A stretch of 26,932 bases of DNA from positions 1 through 26,932 of the IMG/VR virus record IMGVR_UViG_3300022538_000627. One strand, given 5' to 3'. The stretch is from a virus. Both the position numbers and the translations under genes were made by a program. Shown here in pieces: positions 1 to 7,406 of the stretch. The stretch's first letter is position 1; every line of letters starts with the position of its first letter. The notes below the pieces were generated by a model that saw only the letters and a program-made list of their open reading frames with translations, was not told the origin of the DNA and ran no database searches.

Positions 1-78
1 ATTACATTATCTAATATCCTGTTTAAAATTTTAAGCATTATAAAACATCATATTCATATCAGTTACATTACCTACATT
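1..78 (-). pseudogene. Decayed 3' continuation of DUF285 repeat gene
   Basis: Read in the same frame as the gene that stops at 79, this stretch still encodes repeat-like sequence (NVGNVTDMNMMFYNA, then NFKQDIR). It is interrupted by further stop codons where the repeat consensus has Lys or Trp: TAG at 79-81 replaces the Trp of DISKWN, then TAA, TAA follow. The original array was therefore longer and its tail has been lost by point nonsense mutations, not by a clean deletion. The remainder lies outside the window. Confidence 0.75.
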
Positions 79-681
79 CTATTTCCTAATATCCTGATTA
101 AAATCAGTACAATGAGAAAACATATCTCTCATATCAGTTACAATTCTAACATTCCAGGAACTAATGTCCGAATTAAAATCTGAATAAGCAAACATATCTG
201 TCATATCAGTTACCTTACTGACATTCCAAGAACTAATATCCGAATTAAAAATCTTAGCTTTATAAAACATCCTATTCATATCAGTTACATTACCAACATT
301 CCATTTGCTAATATCCTGATTAAAATCAGTACAATGAGAAAACATATAACTCATATTAGTTACTTTACTAGTATCCCAGGAACTAATATCACCATTAAAA
401 TTAGTACAAGAAGCAAACATATCTCTCATATCCTTTACCCTACCAACATTCCATTTGCTTATATCCTGATTAAATTTAGTACAATGAGCAAACATCCATC
501 TCATATTCTTTACTTTACCAACATCCCATTTACTAATATCACCATTGAATTTAGTATTACCAAACACCCATCTCATATCAGTTACATTAGTAACATCAAG
601 ATGATTAAGGTCTACATTATTACCATATTCATCAATTAATGATTTTACGACGTTTTTTATGTTATTGTTAGTTACTTTCAT
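79..681 (-). CDS. DUF285/BspA-like leucine-rich repeat protein (paralogue 1)
   Basis: A 200-residue protein made of an N-terminal cap (about residues 1-27, with SLIDEYGNNVDLNHLDV) followed by about seven tandem repeats of 24-25 residues. The repeat consensus is VTDMxxMFxxCTxFNxDISxWNVxx, the hallmark of DUF285 (Mycoplasma/BspA-type) repeats, which fold as short leucine-rich solenoids and are usually surface or ligand-binding proteins. There is no signal peptide. A paralogue with the same cap lies at 25866-26618 and has a C-terminal tail that this copy lacks. The stop falls inside a repeat and coding-like repeats continue beyond it, so this is a truncated form. The ATG lies one base after the TAA of the upstream gene (683-1156), suggesting translational coupling. 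The role is unknown; host-surface binding or a virion decoration is possible. Confidence 0.85.
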   Translation of the reverse strand: MKVTNNNIKNVVKSLIDEYGNNVDLNHLDVTNVTDMRWVFGNTKFNGDISKWDVGKVKNMRWMFAHCTKFNQDISKWNVGRVKDMRDMFASCTNFNGDISSWDTSKVTNMSYMFSHCTDFNQDISKWNVGNVTDMNRMFYKAKIFNSDISSWNVSKVTDMTDMFAYSDFNSDISSWNVRIVTDMRDMFSHCTDFNQDIRK

Positions 682-682
682 T

Positions 683-1156
683 TTAATACCAAGTAAAGAA
701 TTTATTTTTACTAAGTTCTATAAATCCTTTAATTTGCCCCTTCGTGTAACACTCTTTAGTCTCATTCTTATCAAGAACATATCCAATTTTGCGATTTAAC
801 CTATTTACAAAATCAGGATCAAAAACATAAAGTTCTTTGCCAGCAATTTTAACCATATCAATAACTATGCCGCTTTTATAAAGTTCCCTCTGTGTTACAG
901 AATATTCATAATGAACAAATGTTCGAGGTAACTTATCGCTTATATCAATAAATTTATTTTCAGCAATACCAACCTTAATATTATTTGGTAGAAAATGTGA
1001 ATGAGTATTAATAAAGGTACAATTATTCATTTTTACCATTACCCCGTAATTATCTGAATAATCATAATGGTTAAGTAACATTGAGATATTCGCTATATGA
1101 ATATCCATCTTTTGCACTAGTTCATTAGCTAAAATGTATTTCTTATCTAAAAACAT
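683..1156 (-). CDS. Hypothetical protein, possible N-terminal helix-turn-helix
   Basis: A 157-residue protein of unrecognised family. Residues about 8-30 (ILANELVQKMDIHIANISMLL) have the spacing of a helix-turn-helix of the regulator type, but this is a weak visual impression. The rest is a mix of beta-rich and charged segments with no catalytic motif I can name. The start is supported by an AGAAGGATAAAG ribosome-binding region just upstream of the ATG. It is followed directly (1 bp) by the DUF285 repeat gene, so the two are probably one transcription unit. Confidence 0.6.
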   Translation of the reverse strand: MFLDKKYILANELVQKMDIHIANISMLLNHYDYSDNYGVMVKMNNCTFINTHSHFLPNNIKVGIAENKFIDISDKLPRTFVHYEYSVTQRELYKSGIVIDMVKIAGKELYVFDPDFVNRLNRKIGYVLDKNETKECYTKGQIKGFIELSKNKFFTWY

Positions 1157-1312
1157 ATCTTTATCCTTCTATAATTAGCAAGAATAATAATCTATTATAA
1201 TTGCTTCTGTATTTTATTCCTTTTTTAACAGATTAAATTTGTCTTTTAATCTATTTTTCTACAAGATTTGTTAACTGTAGAACGTTATATTTGTATGTGA
1301 TATTTTTGACTT

Positions 1313-2011
1313 TTATAAATTCCTTTTATTTCCTATTGCATCACCATAAGCTAATGTAAGTGGTAATAATACTCTAATTGGTAAATCAATTGTAAATACT
1401 TTAACTGACATATTTGGATCAATCAAGATACCCGATAAAAATCTGTGATGACCATCAATGATAAAATTATCAGAACTAGCAATAAAAATAGATGACTTTA
1501 AGAAATCAATCGTTCCTTTCACCCCAAAATCATTAGTAGCATTGAGTGATATATCAAAATAAATTTGTTTTTGAATAGGTTTTAGATCTTTAATTTTAAC
1601 CTTTCTCATCGAGGTGTTAACAATATCATCATTTTTTTCAGATTCATCAAACATTGGTAGACCATTCTTTAAGAAGTATTGTGCTTGTTTACCACTTAAA
1701 CCTTCAGGAAATTCATCAATCATTTTCCCTTTCCTATTAATAATATCAATTTCACCTTTGAATAATCTACTCTGTAATAATTTTACATCCTCAGTTTCAA
1801 TAACAGGCATATCTTTTCTTCGTGTTTTACCAAGAGTTGCTGCCTTTTGAGCAAATAAGTAATTCTTATCAAAATTAGGAAGTTCATCATCTAATTTTTT
1901 AGTAAATCTATCCTCGGCATATATTCTGGCATCATATAGTTTTGTTTTAACAATTTCCATTTTTCCTGCTGATTGACCACCAACCTCAATCAAATATTCT
2001 CTAAAATTCAT
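1313..2011 (-). CDS. Capsid-tagged protein with ParB/Srx-like DGHHR domain
   Basis: A 232-residue protein. Residues 1-20 (MNFREYLIEVGGQSAGKMEI) resemble the T4 capsid-targeting sequence of the internal proteins (MKTYQEFIAEARVGAGKLEA in IPIII), including the AGK-[LM]-E segment where the T4 prohead protease cuts. The C-terminal half has KIKDLKPIQKQIYFD followed by IASSDNFIIDGHHRFLSG; the SxDxxIxDGHHR pattern is typical of the ParB/sulfiredoxin-like nuclease superfamily. The inferred product is a protein carried inside the capsid, with a ParB-like fold acting on DNA or nucleotides. Its ATG is about 70 bp from the next upstream gene. The enzymatic activity is not established. Confidence 0.75.
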   Translation of the reverse strand: MNFREYLIEVGGQSAGKMEIVKTKLYDARIYAEDRFTKKLDDELPNFDKNYLFAQKAATLGKTRRKDMPVIETEDVKLLQSRLFKGEIDIINRKGKMIDEFPEGLSGKQAQYFLKNGLPMFDESEKNDDIVNTSMRKVKIKDLKPIQKQIYFDISLNATNDFGVKGTIDFLKSSIFIASSDNFIIDGHHRFLSGILIDPNMSVKVFTIDLPIRVLLPLTLAYGDAIGNKRNL

Positions 2012-2081
2012 TTTAATTATCCTTTTTATAGTTCTTATTGTTTTCTGATAAAATTAATAACACCTATTATAGTGATAGTTA

Positions 2082-2444
2082 TTAATATTTACTTTTCAAT
2101 AGTTTAGTTTCCCATGGGCCGTAAGTTCCATATTCGTCAGCTTTTTCTAAAGCTTCTTTAAATGTATATCTATATGTTATTTTAATATTTCCTAGAGTAT
2201 AATAAAACTTAGTATCTAATGATTTTTGTAAATTTTTAGGTAAAGTCATATCAATAATTTTATTTCCATCTTCACACCAAGCATGACCATAAACTATACC
2301 TTCTAATGCGCCTTGCCCACTAACTAATCCATGAACTAAAGTAACTCTAGGATTATTTAGTATATATTTATACGATACTTCAAAACAATCACCACCTTTG
2401 TGCTTGTCTGATATTGATTCTAGTAAGAATTCTTTAAAATTCAA
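2082..2444 (-). CDS. Capsid-tagged Cys-His-Asp protease-like protein (TTG start)
   Basis: About 120 residues. An ATG at 2462 would give MWKKNK before the conserved tag, but a TTG at 2444 places the tag exactly at the N-terminus (MNFKEFLLES) and lies one base after the TAA of the upstream gene. I prefer that start. After the tag come GDCFEVSYKYIL, a His-Gly (LVHGLVSGQG), YGHAWCED and KIIDMT. The order Cys...His...Asp with GHAW-x-E is what papain-fold or transglutaminase-like hydrolases show, so C (in GDCF), H (in GHAW) and D (in IID) are candidate catalytic residues. The family name is uncertain. As a tagged protein it is a candidate for packaging in the head. Confidence 0.65.
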   Translation of the reverse strand: MNFKEFLLESISDKHKGGDCFEVSYKYILNNPRVTLVHGLVSGQGALEGIVYGHAWCEDGNKIIDMTLPKNLQKSLDTKFYYTLGNIKITYRYTFKEALEKADEYGTYGPWETKLLKSKY

Positions 2445-2445
2445 T

Positions 2446-2844
2446 TTATTTTTCTTCCACATCTGATTTCCAACCAGCGTCTATTTCTTCGAAGAATTTT
2501 TTCTTATCATCATATGATAATTCAGCAGGTGATTCAACATTATATTTCTTTAATATTTTTCTGAAAAATTTCTGGTATTCTTCTTTGTCACCCTTTGCTT
2601 CATTCACTTTGAAAATATCTTTTATTTCATTCTTAGGGTAATTCATATACTTTAACCATTTCATAAGTTTAGATTTATATTGATAAGGAACTCGTATATT
2701 TTTTTCTTTATTTATTAACTCAATATTTTTAATACCTGCATGTTTCAATGTTCTCATATCATCCTCTGGCCAGAGAGTTCGTATTATAAGATAGTCACCC
2801 TTTGCTTCATCTAGATTTTTATTTAAAAATTCTCTGAAATTCAT
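2446..2844 (-). CDS. Capsid-tagged small phage protein with double EAKGD segments
   Basis: A 132-residue protein starting MNFREFLNKNLDEAKGD. The EAKGD segment occurs again near residue 82 (VNEAKGDKEEY), followed by a C-terminal block (NVESPAELSYDDKKKFFEEI, then DAGWKSDVEE) of the kind seen in small structural-like proteins of T4-type and jumbo phages. The two LDEAKGD/VNEAKGD sites are plausible prohead-protease cleavage sites (I/L-x-E type), which would release the tag and split the protein in two. A strong AAGGAG ribosome-binding site and a TATAAATA late promoter lie just upstream. The following gene starts one base after its stop, so the two are probably co-translated. Confidence 0.7.
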   Translation of the reverse strand: MNFREFLNKNLDEAKGDYLIIRTLWPEDDMRTLKHAGIKNIELINKEKNIRVPYQYKSKLMKWLKYMNYPKNEIKDIFKVNEAKGDKEEYQKFFRKILKKYNVESPAELSYDDKKKFFEEIDAGWKSDVEEK

Positions 2845-2863
2845 ATATTTCTATTCTCCTTAT

Positions 2864-2871
2864 TATTTATA
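2864..2871 (-). promoter_or_regulatory. T4-type late promoter (TATAAATA)
   Basis: A perfect TATAAATA on the minus strand, ending 19 bp before the ATG at 2844, with AAGGAG between them. This octamer is the whole of the T4 late promoter recognised by gp55-RNA polymerase. The genome is so AT-rich that chance matches are expected, so the position just upstream of a well-placed RBS and a tagged gene is the main support. Confidence 0.55.
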
Positions 2872-2919
2872 TTTATTCTATTAAGATAGTTGTCTCTTTA
2901 ACTGCCTTAGGACTACCAA

Positions 2920-2970
2920 CTATATTCCAATTGTGTTATTACTTTCATCTAAAAATTCTCTAAAACTCAT
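2920..2970 (-). CDS. Tag-only mini-ORF (16 aa)
   Basis: ATG-initiated 16-codon ORF reading MSFREFLDESNNTIGI, i.e. the shared N-terminal tag and a short tail, then TAG. It has a good ribosome-binding site (AAGGAGAAG) and a TATAAATA at 2992-2999. It is either a truncated relic of a tagged gene or a free copy of the leader. I lean to a relic left when a cargo gene was lost. Confidence 0.45.
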   Translation of the reverse strand: MSFREFLDESNNTIGI

Positions 2971-2991
2971 TTTACTTCTCCTTATTATTAT

Positions 2992-2999
2992 TATTTATA
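2992..2999 (-). promoter_or_regulatory. T4-type late promoter (TATAAATA)
   Basis: TATAAATA on the minus strand, 21 bp upstream of the ATG of the tag-only ORF at 2970, with a Shine-Dalgarno in between. Confidence 0.45.
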
Positions 3000-3074
3000 T
3001 TATAACATAGTTGAATTATAATATTATATTTTATATTTTATTATTCGAATATAATTTAACTATTTTCTCTTAAT

Positions 3075-3341
3075 TTACGTAATTATAAAAATATCCCTGT
3101 CACCTTTAAATTTTACATTAAAATTTTTTAATAATTTTTCAATATCTTCCATTACATAACCTTTAGCAAATGTAATCTGTGTGCCAAATGAAGTGGGTGT
3201 AATTAATTTAATTCTATAACCACTCATGCGTAATATATCCTCGGGTTTTTCAGAACCTTTTTTCTCAAATATTCGCTCAATATGAGATTTTTTAATTGTA
3301 GTATCTGTTTTTATGTTTTTAAGTATTTGTATAAAACTCAT
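3075..3341 (-). CDS. Small tagged hypothetical protein (88 aa)
   Basis: An 88-residue protein starting MSFIQILKNIK, a looser version of the shared tag. The body (residues 25-88) alternates short helices and strands and ends VKFKGDRDIFIIT; I do not recognise a family. It lies 9 bp downstream of the capsid-like gene at 3351-4223, so they are probably co-transcribed. No clear late promoter of its own is visible. Confidence 0.6.
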   Translation of the reverse strand: MSFIQILKNIKTDTTIKKSHIERIFEKKGSEKPEDILRMSGYRIKLITPTSFGTQITFAKGYVMEDIEKLLKNFNVKFKGDRDIFIIT

Positions 3342-3350
3342 TTTAATAAC

Positions 3351-4223
3351 CTATAGTAAAATTTCAAATTTATGTATCATTTCATTTCCACTTTCATTAA
3401 GTGGTGATAGTGTAATACCAAATCTATTATATATATGATAAACATTTTCTCCGGTATCTGGGTCAATGGTATCTATCACTGTAGATCTAAAAGGTGAAAA
3501 TGTGGCACTTGATTTACTAGAATTAGTCATATCTTTCAAACCTACATATGCAGTATTACTCTCAGCATTGGGATTTATATAAAATTTTGTTAAACCTGCT
3601 TTAGTAATAAATAATCCTCTACCTTCTTTTTTATCACCACCAATATAATGACTCAAACCCATAATACCACCTAGTGCCTGATATGGAATAACAGCAAATG
3701 CTTCATATGAACGCATATTTTTACTGTTAATTTTTAGAATTAATTCATGTACCTTTTGTGTAATTTCAAATAAATTTGTTTCAGCATTTAAAGCATCAGT
3801 CAAATGTAAATCAGTAGTTGGTGCGGCTGAAACATCTAGAAATGCTAATGTAGCAGTATTTTCTTGATCATTAGCTAAACCCCTTAAAAGTTTACCAATT
3901 ATACTATTAGCTTCTTTGCCGAATTGAGCTCTTATATCTTGAATAACTTCTTGTGTCAGCCCACTTTTAATTGATTTAGATGGTTCTACTAAAACATCAC
4001 TTCTAACAATTTCAAAATTAGTCGTCCCAGTCTTTTTTCTAATACTAAATAATGCAGCTGTTGGGCCATTCGTCGGAATTACAGAGAAAATCTGTCTACC
4101 AAGTGATGGTATTGAACTTTGTTGGAATATCTCATCAACAGTTATGTTTTCGTCTGTAGTAGCAACATTGGGTGAATTTGGTCCAATTATATTTTCTGTA
4201 ATAACTTTTTTTATTTCTTCCAT
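3351..4223 (-). CDS. gp23/gp24-like capsid or vertex protein homologue
   Basis: A 290-residue protein. The C-terminal third has an order typical of T4 gp23-like (HK97-fold) capsid proteins: RSYEAFAVIPYQALGGIMGL (about residue 166), a tyrosine/glycine segment (AYVGLKDM), ATFSPFRS, DTIDPDTGENVYHIYNRFGI and SPLNESGNEM. In gp23 the equivalent positions are YxPYxPL, the phrase around DP.TG, and RFGI..NP. It is much shorter than gp23 (521 aa) or gp24 (427 aa) and has no obvious N-terminal propeptide, so it is better viewed as a minor capsid paralogue or decoration protein than the main shell protein. A TATAAATA late promoter lies 26 bp upstream. The assignment is by pattern only. Confidence 0.55.
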   Translation of the reverse strand: MEEIKKVITENIIGPNSPNVATTDENITVDEIFQQSSIPSLGRQIFSVIPTNGPTAALFSIRKKTGTTNFEIVRSDVLVEPSKSIKSGLTQEVIQDIRAQFGKEANSIIGKLLRGLANDQENTATLAFLDVSAAPTTDLHLTDALNAETNLFEITQKVHELILKINSKNMRSYEAFAVIPYQALGGIMGLSHYIGGDKKEGRGLFITKAGLTKFYINPNAESNTAYVGLKDMTNSSKSSATFSPFRSTVIDTIDPDTGENVYHIYNRFGITLSPLNESGNEMIHKFEILL

Positions 4224-4249
4224 ATAAATATTCCTATAATTTGTTATTA

Positions 4250-4257
4250 TATTTATA
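4250..4257 (-). promoter_or_regulatory. T4-type late promoter (TATAAATA)
   Basis: TATAAATA on the minus strand, 26 bp before the ATG of the capsid-like gene at 4223. Confidence 0.5.
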
Positions 4258-4273
4258 TATATTTTATATAAGT

Positions 4274-4618
4274 TTAGTTTATTTTACAATATGTTTTATA
4301 TAAGCACCATTCACATAATTTAGTTTCATTTTTCTCAAACAAAACATCACTCTCGACATCACTTATTAATTTATTTAATTCAGAAATATAATTACTAAGA
4401 TATTTTCTTTCTAATGTAATATCATTTTCTAACTCATGTTCAATATAAACATATGAAACTTTAATTTTTTCAATAGTTAAATATCTCTGAAAGAAATAAA
4501 TCGCATAGAACATTAATTGTTCATATTGTTGCCACTTTTGATCTTTATATTTACCTGTTTTACATTACCAGTCCACTAAATAAAGTATAGACTGTTTTTT
4601 CCTAATCTTTACTTTCAT
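4274..4618 (-). pseudogene. Broken RecB/Cas4-like PD-(D/E)XK nuclease
   Basis: A strong ribosome-binding site (AGGAGG) precedes the ATG at 4618. The reading frame gives MKVKIRKKQSILYLVDW, then TAA at 4565-4567, then in the same frame C-KTGKYKDQKWQQYEQLMFY and on to a C-terminus ending KLCEWCLYKTYCKIN. This is the core of a RecB-family nuclease: the catalytic strand normally reads VDWKTGK, followed by Q...YA and C-terminal cysteines (CxxC...C) as in Cas4-like Fe-S nucleases. Here the six bases TAATGT sit between DW and KTGK, stopping the protein inside the active site. Translation could restart at the Met at 4513, but that product lacks the catalytic Asp and Lys. The N-terminal half of the family is also missing. 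Confidence 0.7.
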
Positions 4619-4694
4619 AGTGGACTACCTCCTATTGAATACCAAAATGTACGTTCATTTATATTTAAATTTAAAAAACTCATCATTGTTTAAT

Positions 4695-5483
4695 TTATTT
4701 ATATATATTTTTTAATTCATCATACATTGAATGAATTTCTTTAGGTGTATTTTTCTTAAAGAATAATTCATCATTAATATTATCAATTACTTTCGTTGCT
4801 GAAATATCATTGGTTTTTCTTTTCATTTCCTTAACAGACATTCCGATATTGTTTTTAAGTTGATCCTGATAACCCCTAACCCTATCACTACCTGCAAATA
4901 CAACATTAATATTAATAGGTGATTTTTGTAAAATTCTAATTAAGTTACCTTTTCTTGCATGAATAATATTAACTTCGGGGAATACCATTCTTACCATTTT
5001 CTCACGAATATCCTTTGTTTCTACTGTATTTTTTGAAGTTATAATACAAATAACTACATTATCATTCAAAATTCTTGCTCTTCTTATTAGTTTAGCATGT
5101 CCAGCTTTAGTAAAAACCCTAAATTTTCCAATAATTAACGCATTATTATTACCACGCATTTGTTTAATAATTAACATCTTAGTATTTAATTGAATATCAT
5201 CTTTAATCATAGCTGGTGATTTTTTGCTATGTATGAAATTTATCCTATAACGCTTAATAATATTTGAAATATCACCTAAAATATCTTCAAGTTTTCTTGA
5301 TTTGACTACTATACCATTTGTGATTTCTAATGCAACTGCCTTAACAAATTCCCAATATTTAGATTCAGCACTTAAATCATCTTCTTTATATCTTTGTTTA
5401 ATAATTAACCGTGCATCTTGGTCAGACTGATAATCTTGAACAAATTTTAAAATTTTTTTAACTTTTTTACCATTATTAATCAT
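4695..5483 (-). CDS. NMNAT/cytidylyltransferase-like nucleotidyltransferase
   Basis: About 262 residues from the ATG at 5483, which has a clear AAAGGAG site 5-6 bases upstream; a longer form from 5537 lacks one. The C-terminal half is a HIGH-superfamily nucleotidylyltransferase: strand plus GKFRVFTKAGHAKLIRRA (the GxF...T/KxGH nucleotide-binding motif) and ISATKVIDN in the place of the ISxTxxR motif. This fits the NMN-adenylyltransferase / CTP-transferase-like group used in phage NAD metabolism or RNA/ligase modification. The N-terminal about 120 residues (KILKFVQDYQ... EYWEFVKAVALE region) look like the tail of a ligase-like domain and probably once continued the gene at 5610-6347. The start overlaps the end of a 21-aa leader ORF (5476-5541), suggesting coupling. 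Confidence 0.65.
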   Translation of the reverse strand: MINNGKKVKKILKFVQDYQSDQDARLIIKQRYKEDDLSAESKYWEFVKAVALEITNGIVVKSRKLEDILGDISNIIKRYRINFIHSKKSPAMIKDDIQLNTKMLIIKQMRGNNNALIIGKFRVFTKAGHAKLIRRARILNDNVVICIITSKNTVETKDIREKMVRMVFPEVNIIHARKGNLIRILQKSPININVVFAGSDRVRGYQDQLKNNIGMSVKEMKRKTNDISATKVIDNINDELFFKKNTPKEIHSMYDELKNIYK

Positions 5484-5541
5484 ATTTTTCTCCTTTATAT
5501 AATTTATAATTCTCATGCTTGCACTCATCGCAATCAATCAT
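5476..5541 (-). CDS. Cys-containing 21-aa leader ORF
   Basis: ATG at 5541 preceded by AAGGAGAAG encodes a 21-residue peptide beginning MIDCDECKHENYKLY, with a CxxC pair. Its own sequence contains the AAAGGAG site and its end overlaps the ATG (5483) of the nucleotidyltransferase. It is probably a short leader for translational coupling, or a tiny zinc-binding protein. Confidence 0.5.
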   Translation of the reverse strand: MIDCDECKHENYKLYKGEKYD

Positions 5542-5609
5542 TTTACTTCTCCTTATTTAAATAGTATTATTACATAGTTTAGTTAGAATATTATGGTTTA
5601 TTTTATATA

Positions 5610-6347
5610 CTATTCGTAAACATAAATCACAACACCTTCTTCTCTACCACCATACTTTGATTCTATACCTAAAAATAATTGTTTAATCTCATCTATTAAT
5701 AATGTATAATTATCCCAATTCATCAATAATTTCTGTTGCTCGAATTCTGATTTTAAAATCTTATTCTTAATACCTATACTGAATGTATCTTGGCTTCCCA
5801 TAATACCATGAAAAAGTAATTGTGGAATATCAATTTTTAACTGCTTTGCAAATATATCACGTTTATCAGTTTGCATTCCGCTATTTTTAGTTTTAATCTT
5901 ACCGAATTTTTCTTCCCATATACTATTAGAATATCCAATAAGTACCATCTTATGCTTTTTGATGTAATTGGAAGAAAGTGTAGGTTTTGACATTAGGAAT
6001 TCAATGAATAATTCAGTTCCTACTGGAATATCATTTTTACCTAACTTATTAAAGTGTTGAAATACAGTCTTAAATTGGGAAGCACCAATAGATTCTTTCT
6101 CAATTTTAGTATTTGGTTGATAATCATATTCTGATTTATAAAGTACATTACCCTTATATGCAAATATATAATCATTATCATCTTTCTTAATAACAGTGAG
6201 TTTTACACCATCAGTTTTATGTTCAACTTGCACCACTGACAAAAGAAAATCTTCAACTTTCTTTTCTGATGTTAAATATTTATCTGCTGATTGAATAGAA
6301 ATATCAAGTTGGTCTTTTTCTTTATTTAAATACTCTCTGAAATTCAT
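5610..6347 (-). CDS. Tagged ATP-dependent ligase-like nucleotidyltransferase, truncated
   Basis: A 245-residue protein starting with the tag MNFREYLNKEKDQLD. Residues about 40-55 read VQVEHKTDGVKLTVI, which is nucleotidyl-transfer motif I (K-x-D-G) of the RNA/DNA ligase superfamily. TELFIEFLMSKPTLSSNY is a candidate motif III, and REEGVVIYVYE at the extreme C-terminus is motif IV (EGVV). Motif V (K-x-K) should follow but the protein ends, so this copy probably cannot complete catalysis alone. The next gene downstream (4695-5483) begins with sequence that looks like the missing continuation and then a nucleotidylyltransferase domain, so the two may have been one bifunctional protein. The tag suggests late expression and packaging in the head. 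Confidence 0.65.
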   Translation of the reverse strand: MNFREYLNKEKDQLDISIQSADKYLTSEKKVEDFLLSVVQVEHKTDGVKLTVIKKDDNDYIFAYKGNVLYKSEYDYQPNTKIEKESIGASQFKTVFQHFNKLGKNDIPVGTELFIEFLMSKPTLSSNYIKKHKMVLIGYSNSIWEEKFGKIKTKNSGMQTDKRDIFAKQLKIDIPQLLFHGIMGSQDTFSIGIKNKILKSEFEQQKLLMNWDNYTLLIDEIKQLFLGIESKYGGREEGVVIYVYE

Positions 6348-6559
6348 TTATTACTCCTTATAATTTAACATTGTACTTTTTTTTACTATCTCTTATTTTT
6401 TTATATATATAAATAAAATATATTATGTATATTTGTTACATTACAAGTATCTAATCACCATGTTCACTATAAATTGATCTATTAAACACCTAATTTATAT
6501 TTGTTATGTCCCAATTACTAATTTGAATCATAGAACGCACAAATCAGGTCCTATTTCAA

Positions 6560-7333
6560 TTATTCCGTAACTACTTTAGCATACCAACCATCATACTGTT
6601 TATATCTTTCAATAAATGCTCTTGAACGTCCACCAATTCTATTAAATAATAACTTAGTACTATTCTGATATGACTTTTTGAACGATTCAAATGGTAAATT
6701 ATTCATTATACAAAATAATTTAAACCCATAACTACAATTAAATATTAGTTTATCTTTATTATCGTAGATATTAATGTTTAGTGCATGAGTAATTGATATT
6801 TTTCTCTTTGTTTCATCTGAATGTTTTCTACCTATCCCAGCAATTGACATTTTTCTCTTTGTCTCATCTGATATATTTAATTTAGCAATTGACAATTTCT
6901 TCTTTGTTTCATCTGACATATTTGATTTAGCTGTACTCATTTTCTTCTTTGTTTCATCTGAAACTTTTCTACCTATTCCTGCAACTGATATTTTCCTCTT
7001 TGTCTCATCAGAATGTTTACTACCCAGTGTATTCAATTTACCACTTTTACAACCATTTGATTTATTATACCATAATTCTGAACCTGCAGCATTATTCTCA
7101 GATAGCATTTTGTACTCACCTACATCTGCTTTGATTCTAGTATCAAATAATTCTATTACAGTGTACTTAAAATTAGTTATGTTCTTTTTCTGGTATTTCT
7201 TAGTTAGATATTTTGAAGAACCAAAATACTCAATACCTATATCTTTGATTGGTAAACAATTACAACTATGAACTCCACCATATTTTATTCTATTCTTTTT
7301 ATTTGTAATTATATATGTATAGTGATATTTCAT
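6560..7333 (-). CDS. GIY-YIG homing endonuclease with five NUMOD3 repeats (1)
   Basis: A 257-residue protein. The N-terminal GIY-YIG nuclease domain shows HYTYIITNKKNRIKYGGVHSC (the GIY and YIG strands) and a catalytic Glu region near GEYKMLSENNAAG. About residues 110-190 contain five tandem copies of SDETKRKxSxAxxxR, the NUMOD3 DNA-binding module. The C-terminus (NINIYDNKDKLIFNCSYGFK to GWYAKV) is a NUMOD1-like helix-turn-helix that is almost the same as the end of the endonuclease at 11574-12335. Free-standing enzymes like this (SegA-E type) cut alleles lacking them and spread by repair. It sits between the ligase-like gene and an unknown gene. No clear Shine-Dalgarno is visible. Confidence 0.88.
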   Translation of the reverse strand: MKYHYTYIITNKKNRIKYGGVHSCNCLPIKDIGIEYFGSSKYLTKKYQKKNITNFKYTVIELFDTRIKADVGEYKMLSENNAAGSELWYNKSNGCKSGKLNTLGSKHSDETKRKISVAGIGRKVSDETKKKMSTAKSNMSDETKKKLSIAKLNISDETKRKMSIAGIGRKHSDETKRKISITHALNINIYDNKDKLIFNCSYGFKLFCIMNNLPFESFKKSYQNSTKLLFNRIGGRSRAFIERYKQYDGWYAKVVTE

Positions 7334-7406
7334 TAATTATAAAATATTTATCTTTAATATTTTATTAGTTACTTTAACTTCATTTATTGATCTATTTTCT
7401 AAATAA

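Noticed and set aside
79-639. Plus-strand ORF at 334-639 (and 26046-26342) rich in ISHISYxTNIP
   Set aside because: It is the antisense of the DUF285 repeats. The apparent repeats only mirror the coding repeats and there is no RBS.
26-681. CRISPR-like array from the regular 75-bp periodicity
   Set aside because: The period is exactly 24-25 codons in one open frame with no constant repeat and unique spacers; it is a protein repeat.
4566-4570. Stop codon readthrough or recoding in the RecB-like gene
   Set aside because: The sequence differs from the conserved DWKTGK by a six-base insertion, not a single recoded codon, and the N-terminal part of the family is also missing.
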